The notes below the pieces were generated by a model. It did not search any database, was not told where the DNA came from, and saw only the letters and a list, made by a program, of their open reading frames with translations. A stretch of 6,659 bases of DNA from positions 1 to 6,659 of the forward strand of contig CAJUJL010000068.1 of the NCBI GenBank assembly GCA_910586725.1, in the 5' to 3' direction. Source of the stretch: an uncultured Lachnospiraceae bacterium. GTDB lineage: Bacteria > Bacillota > Clostridia > Lachnospirales > Lachnospiraceae. The stretch's first letter is position 1, and every line of letters begins with the position of its first letter. This document shows, piece by piece, positions 4,501 through 6,659 of the stretch. The position numbers were made by a program, and so were the translations under genes.

Positions 4501-6431
4501 CGCCGTCCATTACATACACGTCGCCAATTCCGGGAGGTACGCCAAGAAGACAGCCGATCTCCAATGATACGGATGCTCACTATACGATGGCGGATTCTGT
4601 CTGGAGCGTTTTGGGAGGAGACGTTATACAGGAAGACCAGAAGTTTGCTCCCATTACAGAATCCAATAAGTATCAGGTTCGAACTGTTTTAACGACAAAA
4701 GGGGATTACCTGTTTGACAACAGCGCAGGATTTATTGATCAGACCAAAAAGAATATTCGGACGCAGCGTTTTGGAAATGTAGACGCAGACGTGAATGTGG
4801 AAGTTTCGTCAGATGGAAGCACAATGACAATTACCGTAACGTATCAAAAACCCATATATACGGTTGCATTTGATTTAAATGGGGCAACAACGCCCGCCTT
4901 GGAAGAAATGCAGTCTGTTTCAGAAGGAAATCATCCGAATGCGCCGACTGAGCCTCAAAAAGACGGAAGCAAGTTTATCTGCTGGTATGAGAGTGGCGAC
5001 GAGTTGCAGACATCCTTTAACTTTGATCAGCCTGTTACGAAAAATATCAGTCTGGTCGCAAAATGGGCGCGTTATTTGAAGGTTACTTTTGACAGTGGGA
5101 TAGAAGGAAACCCAGCAGAAATAAAAACTATTTTAGAGGGTCAGAAAGTAGAGAAACCCCAGGATCCGGAAAATGGTTCGAATGTATTTTTAGGGTGGTA
5201 TTTAAAAGTGGGCGATAACTATACCGTATATGACTTTGACCGTCCGGTTACGGAAGAGATTACATTATATGCGCGGTGGAAGGATGGCGACAGTTCGGAA
5301 ACGGCTCATGTGACATTTATGGACGGAACAACGGAAATTGCTCAAAAAGACGTGAGCCTGGGCGATATAATTACGTTACCGGATGAGCCGAAGAAACCTG
5401 GCTATACATTTGCGGGATGGTATGTGGATCCGGAGTGTACGCAGGAATTCAATATTCAGACGCCGATCGTATCCGATATGACTCTGTATGCGAAATGGGA
5501 ACCTGAAGAGGTAACAGAGATAACATTAGATCCGGCAGAGTTTACATTGCCAATCAACGGTACGCAGAAACTGTCGGTAAAAGCGGGATCAGAAACGATA
5601 GACGATTCTGAAATAAACTGGAGTTCTGACGATGATTCTGTTGCGACAGTTGACGATAAGGGACTGGTAACGGCAAAAGCGGCTGGAACGACAAAAATCA
5701 AAGCCGCGTTGAAAGCGAATCCGGAAAACGCCGCAGAAGCTATCGTGACTGTAAAAGGCACGGAAGAAAAGAAAAAATATACGGTGACATTTGACTCAAA
5801 GGGCGGTTCCGCCATTGCGTCGCAGACGGTGGAAGAGGGCGCTCCGGCGGCAGCTCCGGCCAATCCTGTGAAAGCCGGTTTTGTGTTTGAAGGATGGTAT
5901 ATGGATGAAGCGTTCCAGAAAGCGTATGCTTTTAAAGCTCCTGTAACCGGAAATATGACATTGTACGCAAAATGGGCAGAAGAAGTAAAAACTCTGAAAA
6001 AAGGTGAAGAAACCGTTGTCGGAAAACTTGCAATCAAGGTATTGGATCCGGATAAGAGAACGGTGGCAATCAGCAAGGGTATGACGAAGAATGCCAAGAA
6101 GGTAACGCTTCCCGGCAAAATAAAAGTAAACAACATAGAATATACTGTAATAGGCGTTGCGAATAAAGCGTTCCGGAATAATAAAAAAATTACGCAGATT
6201 ACAATTCCTGCAAGCGTGAAGTCAGTAGGAACCCAGGCATTTGCCGGTTGTAAAAATTTAAAGAAAGTCATTTTAAAGGGCAAAACCTTTAAACCTGGCA
6301 AAAGCTCATTCAAGGGCACATCTTCTAAATTGAAGATTTCGGCGAAGAAGATGAGCGGCAGTCAGAGAAAGGCTCTTCAGAAAGCCATCAGGGGTAAAGG
6401 GAAGAATAAGAAAGCAAAAGTTACAAGATAA
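1446..6431 (+). CDS. Giant secreted multidomain surface protein (LamG, CBM32, Big_2, InlB repeats, BspA LRR)
   Basis: This is a 1661-residue exported protein, probably a glycan-binding adhesin or surface scaffold. Visible domains in order are: signal peptide 1-24; LamG-like 75-250; beta-rich module copy 1 (289-533), apparently split by a discoidin/CBM32 domain at 357-506; Big_2 540-636; a second LamG-like domain 680-880; module copies 2 (900-1018) and 3 (1021-1134); three InlB/Flg_new repeats 1136-1352; Big_2 1354-1437; a fourth InlB repeat 1444-1511; and a BspA-type LRR 1520-1625 with a Lys/Arg-rich tail to 1661. No glycosidase, protease or other catalytic domain is seen. No LPXTG sorting signal, SLH domain, choline-binding repeat or C-terminal membrane helix is present, so retention on the cell might use the basic tail (inference). 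A nine-G tract at codons 27-30 suggests phase-variable expression. The start is supported by an SD 6 nt upstream. A strong terminator follows the stop. The domain families are recognised from motifs; the ligand is unknown. Confidence 0.93.
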   Translation: MKLRKIVSGILACAMIFSSVPVAGNEVGGGTSIQQGPHLSYIAPEEGGIPMPARVSAGSEHYEQFADRAKEPAALVDVYTDRERQIENQNGIWGFNGQVKTEASDDKFDVTGNTPMIIAFKLYLKKMGAADPGNVIIAKGDKQYCITLIGNGLRFHAALTGNNDWRNYAFNNCFTKTNQWYDIVFVKDGDEGVRFYVDDQAGELASYRSLAHFDDAFSIGTQMSGGNGRRDFTSEYGYVADVKFYNGAAMEEQQKEEFEQKVNLREWDKMEDDGIIPLYQLLESMQPTADFSLRPYRTSTQWSEGEDSSEFTGSFKCGTEYTATTTLTVRDGEEFRFTEEMAETVKSSITDEVYFKQIGQLTGTAESEEKSSEDGKASNAVDGNNNTIWHSNYNGINQVNLNSDPKVNNNYTITLKNPSNIDKFEYVPRQGGGQNGIITKANLYYSTTADGDDFVLAAENLVWAKDRNTKEVLFDEQLQNVKRFRIETLEAFNNFITAAEFCLYEKKTSGVSSVETEIASEGKQMTVKSVYPASSMPCIHSAESVSLGNIVDMEAGKTRQLNPKVLMDDGMPLSSHKGFAAQSIVYTYESDTPAVATVDESGIITAVSEGKAKVTVTATIAGHEPIEMQVDVEVFAEGNMFLHPEMMYQRPEVGNYPEIAEVWLNRELSDSHPTIVTDVAEGEARLVPVTEDSELIVVEKEGLIGFNGQYKSTHTTNQFNVTGSKPLVIMFKLWVDKLPSGAEKDNERAIVTKGNQFSFAIKNHSETGNVPKLRLGMMGINEDWPVASYTIPEGWTGKWHDIVIVFDGKGTKNSMGFFVDGEFVANETEHIGTIGEKDNVASANGDPLRPFTICGKAEELDKEFTKDYGYLAGLKFFDVSKVAPELVEEIDLSNLGNEHGAAMIKYMLDAKDRTAHITATPYKMQTTWSVAGEQNVLDGKTPFTAQNIRDKGYTATTVLTAYGDFVFDAGEVDHITEELRHIYVQPDTEASLIKQTAEISEDNKVLTVKVTFLPRKMQAPSITYTSPIPGGTPRRQPISNDTDAHYTMADSVWSVLGGDVIQEDQKFAPITESNKYQVRTVLTTKGDYLFDNSAGFIDQTKKNIRTQRFGNVDADVNVEVSSDGSTMTITVTYQKPIYTVAFDLNGATTPALEEMQSVSEGNHPNAPTEPQKDGSKFICWYESGDELQTSFNFDQPVTKNISLVAKWARYLKVTFDSGIEGNPAEIKTILEGQKVEKPQDPENGSNVFLGWYLKVGDNYTVYDFDRPVTEEITLYARWKDGDSSETAHVTFMDGTTEIAQKDVSLGDIITLPDEPKKPGYTFAGWYVDPECTQEFNIQTPIVSDMTLYAKWEPEEVTEITLDPAEFTLPINGTQKLSVKAGSETIDDSEINWSSDDDSVATVDDKGLVTAKAAGTTKIKAALKANPENAAEAIVTVKGTEEKKKYTVTFDSKGGSAIASQTVEEGAPAAAPANPVKAGFVFEGWYMDEAFQKAYAFKAPVTGNMTLYAKWAEEVKTLKKGEETVVGKLAIKVLDPDKRTVAISKGMTKNAKKVTLPGKIKVNNIEYTVIGVANKAFRNNKKITQITIPASVKSVGTQAFAGCKNLKKVILKGKTFKPGKSSFKGTSSKLKISAKKMSGSQRKALQKAIRGKGKNKKAKVTR
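1526..1534 (+). repeat. Nine-G homopolymer tract, candidate phase-variation switch
   Basis: Nine consecutive G cover part of codon 27 (GTG) through codon 30 (GGT), three residues after the predicted signal-peptide cleavage site. The frame is ON with nine. With ten G the reading goes GGG GGG GGG TAC TAG and stops at codon 32. With eight G it runs through GTA CTA GCA and stops at a TAG at codon 42. Slipped-strand mispairing at such tracts is the classical cause of phase variation in surface genes. No other G or C run of this length is present in the window. Confidence 0.7.
1668..2195 (+). other. LamG-like (concanavalin A-like) domain, copy 1
   Basis: Residues about 75-250. Shared landmarks with the second copy (3483-4085) are G-x-x-GFNGQ, F-[DN]-VTG-x-x-P, a following FKL strand, W-[YH]-DIV-[FI]-V, FYVDD versus FFVDG, and the closing [ED]YGY-[VL]-A-x-[VL]-KF. 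These match laminin-G-like jelly-roll lectin folds such as Laminin_G_3. Such domains in gut bacterial proteins usually bind carbohydrate or protein ligands; the ligand here is unknown. The boundaries are approximate. Confidence 0.7.
2310..3044 (+). repeat. Beta-rich module copy 1, interrupted by CBM32
   Basis: Residues 289-533. The first half has the module signature T-x-W-S (299-303), then GTEYTATTTLTV, then a DGEEFRFTEE turn and a helix-like stretch. The last strands appear only after the CBM32 domain, as VETEIASEGKQMTVKSVYP (514-532). These align with IKQTAEISEDNKVLTVKVTF in copy 2 and VNVEVSSDGSTMTITVTY in copy 3, where the two halves are contiguous. I did not recognise the module as a named family. 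Confidence 0.55.
2514..2963 (+). other. F5/8 type C (discoidin, CBM32) domain
   Basis: Residues 357-506. Hallmarks are the opening GTAESEE, ASNAVDGNNNTIWHSNY (A-x-DGN-x-x-T-x-WHS), the Y-x-PRQ-x-x-x-QNG-x-I segment (YVPRQGGGQNGIITK) followed by the strand ANLYYS, and a late KRFRIE strand with a final F-x-LYEKK. CBM32 domains commonly bind galactose, GalNAc or LacNAc ends of host glycans, so mucin or host glycan binding is a reasonable inference. Confidence 0.85.
3063..3353 (+). other. Big_2 (bacterial Ig-like) domain, first
   Basis: Residues 540-636. The typical Big_2 pattern is visible: MEAGKTRQL early, YESDTPAVATVDESGIITAVSEGKAKVTVTA in the middle and a closing valine-rich strand. It acts as a spacer or fold module common in surface adhesins and separates the first LamG/CBM32 half from the second LamG domain. 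Confidence 0.85.
3483..4085 (+). other. LamG-like domain, copy 2
   Basis: Residues about 680-880. It repeats the plan of copy 1 (GLIGFNGQ, FNVTGSKPLVIMFKL, WHDIVIVFDGKG, MGFFVDGEF, DYGYLAGLKFF) at clearly diverged but alignable sequence. Because it is followed again by a beta-rich module, the LamG-plus-module pair looks like an ancestral tandem duplication. Confidence 0.7.
4143..4499 (+). repeat. Beta-rich module copy 2 (uninterrupted)
   Basis: Residues 900-1018. Landmarks are MQTTWSVAGE, then GYTATTVLTAYGDFVFDAG, a helix with HITEELRHIYV, and the ending ISEDNKVLTVKVTFLP. It has the same order of elements as copies 1 and 3, without an insertion. Its tyrosine/threonine-rich alternating strands suggest a beta-sandwich. 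I do not recognise a named family. Confidence 0.55.
4506..4850 (+). repeat. Beta-rich module copy 3
   Basis: Residues 1021-1135. It carries MADSVWSVLGGD, KYQVRTVLTTKGDYLFDNS, a short helix region and the ending EVSSDGSTMTITVTY. Unlike copies 1 and 2 it is not directly preceded by a LamG domain. It leads straight into the InlB-type repeats. Confidence 0.55.
4851..5978 (+). repeat. Four InlB-type (Listeria-Bacteroides, Flg_new) repeats with an embedded Big_2
   Basis: Repeat units of about 70 residues lie at 4851-5069, 5073-5282, 5301-5501 and 5775-5978. Each follows the pattern V-x-F-D/M, a P-x-x-P-x-x-x-G segment, [GC]WY, then F-x-x-PV-T and ends LYAKW or a close variant (LVAKW, LYARW, LYAKW, LYAKW). 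The fourth is separated from the third by a Big_2 domain. Such repeats form extended stalks in surface proteins of Bacillota and are often variable in number. Confidence 0.9.
5505..5756 (+). other. Big_2 (bacterial Ig-like) domain, second
   Basis: Residues 1354-1437. The pattern is ITLDPAEFTLPINGTQKLSV, then INWSSDDDSVATVDDKGLVT, AKAAGTTKIKA and a closing AIVTVKG strand. This is a canonical Big_2 domain and more regular than the first one. It sits between the third and fourth InlB-type repeats as part of the stalk. Confidence 0.9.
6003..6428 (+). other. C-terminal BspA-type LRR and strongly basic tail
   Basis: Residues 1520-1661. After a short lead-in (VTLPGKIKVNNIEYTVIGV) come LRR_5/BspA-like units: ANKAFRNNKKITQITIPAS, then VKSVGTQAFAGCKNLKKVIL and SSFKGTSSKLKI. 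The final 30 or so residues are rich in Lys and Arg (for example RGKGKNKKAKVTR) and contain no membrane helix or sorting motif. Similar LRR-plus-basic ends occur on many exported proteins of Lachnospiraceae. A role in binding the anionic cell wall is inference. Confidence 0.75.
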
Positions 6432-6448
6432 GAAGCAGTGCAATAGAA

Positions 6449-6486
6449 GAAGAACCGGAGGCAAAAGCCCCGGTTCTTCGGCTTTT
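6449..6486 (+). terminator. Strong hairpin terminator after the surface-protein gene
   Basis: A perfect 10-bp inverted repeat GAAGAACCGG (6449-6458) / CCGGTTCTTC (6470-6479) is extended by GGC/GCC across one bulged A, with an AAAA loop. The T tract is short (TTTT, 6483-6486) and is separated by GGC. A second, overlapping hairpin, AAAAGCC (6463-6469) / GGCTTTT (6480-6486), would place the T run at its base. The site is 17 bp after the stop codon, which fits a transcription end. Confidence 0.8.
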
Positions 6487-6502
6487 CCCACAATTTTATA
6501 AA

Positions 6503-6554
6503 AAAAAGATATTTTAAAAAAGAGCTTGCAATTTTTAAAGAGTTCTTGTATACT
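6503..6554 (+). promoter_or_regulatory. Strong promoter with UP element, reading off the right edge
   Basis: The -35 box TTGCAA (6526-6531) and -10 box TATACT (6549-6554) are 17 bp apart, predicting a start near 6561-6562. Just upstream, 6503-6524 fits the full UP-element consensus at 13 of 14 defined positions, the only mismatch being G6508. Full UP elements typify rRNA, ribosomal and other very highly expressed operons. The promoter is separated from the surface-protein gene by that gene's terminator, so it starts a new unit. Confidence 0.8.
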
Positions 6555-6561
6555 GTATGGT

Positions 6562-6659
6562 GCTGTGGCATGATAGCGTTGAAGCGTGAGGTTGCTGTCC
6601 ATGTGGCAGGTTTTCCGTGGAGCGAATGTCAAGTTAGGAAACTGGCGACAAGTCACTGT
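6562..6659 (+). ncRNA. Structured 5' leader or RNA gene, cut by the window end
   Basis: The first 98 nt of the predicted transcript contain no convincing coding frame but can fold into a branched structure. A closing stem GTGA (6586-6589) / TCAC (6653-6656) continues as GTTGC (6591-6595) / GCGAC (6645-6649). It encloses the hairpins CCATG (6599-6603) / CGTGG (6616-6620) and AGTT (6632-6635) / AACT (6640-6643) with loop AGGA. With the strong promoter, this suggests an autoregulatory leader, for example of a ribosomal-protein operon, or a stable RNA. I cannot identify the family, and the downstream gene is outside the window. Confidence 0.45.

Noticed and set aside
5456..6319. Long open frame on the minus strand (287 codons) opposite the surface-protein gene
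   Set aside because: It lies entirely antisense to the clear InlB/Big_2/LRR coding region, shows no domain and has no promoter or SD. It is a by-product of the codon composition of the + strand gene.
1446..6431. A glycoside hydrolase, such as a sialidase, because of the LamG and CBM32 domains
   Set aside because: After assigning the domains, no segment of catalytic-domain length remains and no Asp-box or other hydrolase motif is visible.
6306..6656. 116-codon minus-strand frame at the right end
   Set aside because: It crosses the terminator hairpin and the strong promoter and shows no recognisable protein features.

Overview
The window looks like chromosomal DNA of a gut-type Bacillota, most likely a Lachnospiraceae-like Clostridium relative. 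The tRNA genes lack an encoded CCA, the Shine-Dalgarno sequences are strong AGGAGG types, GC is moderate, and the secreted giant protein combines LamG, discoidin (CBM32), Big_2, InlB-type and BspA-LRR modules, which is typical of that group. The taxonomic placement is inference; no rRNA or other marker gene is present.

Layout. Positions 1-202 hold the end of a tRNA cluster on the + strand: Asn(GUU), cut by the window edge, then Glu(UUC) and Cys(GCA). A rho-independent terminator (218-249) and a short 17-bp tandem repeat (249-299) follow. A well-formed extended -10 promoter (369-397) and a leader of about 127 nt precede aroD (531-1298). AroD is a type I 3-dehydroquinate dehydratase with a complete active site; it starts at GTG 531 rather than at the upstream in-frame ATG. 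The 147-bp gap after aroD has no visible terminator or clear promoter. It contains a possible 31-codon ORF whose stop overlaps the next start as ATGA.

Positions 1446-6431 encode a 1661-residue secreted multidomain protein. It has a signal peptide, two LamG-like domains, three copies of an unnamed beta-rich module (the first apparently split by an inserted CBM32 domain), two Big_2 domains, four InlB/Flg_new repeats, and a C-terminal BspA-type LRR with a very basic tail. No catalytic domain and no LPXTG, SLH or transmembrane anchor is visible, so a glycan-binding or adhesive surface role is the best inference. A run of nine G (1526-1534) just after the signal peptide would, on a one-base change either way, cause rapid termination. 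This makes the gene a candidate phase-variable surface protein and is the most notable feature of the window.

The gene ends at a strong terminator (6449-6486). It is followed by a promoter with a near-consensus UP element, -35 and -10 boxes with 17-bp spacing, and a transcript start that folds into a multi-branched RNA running off the right edge. This is probably the structured leader of a highly expressed gene or an RNA gene outside the window. Apart from possible co-transcription of aroD with the surface-protein gene, the units look functionally independent.
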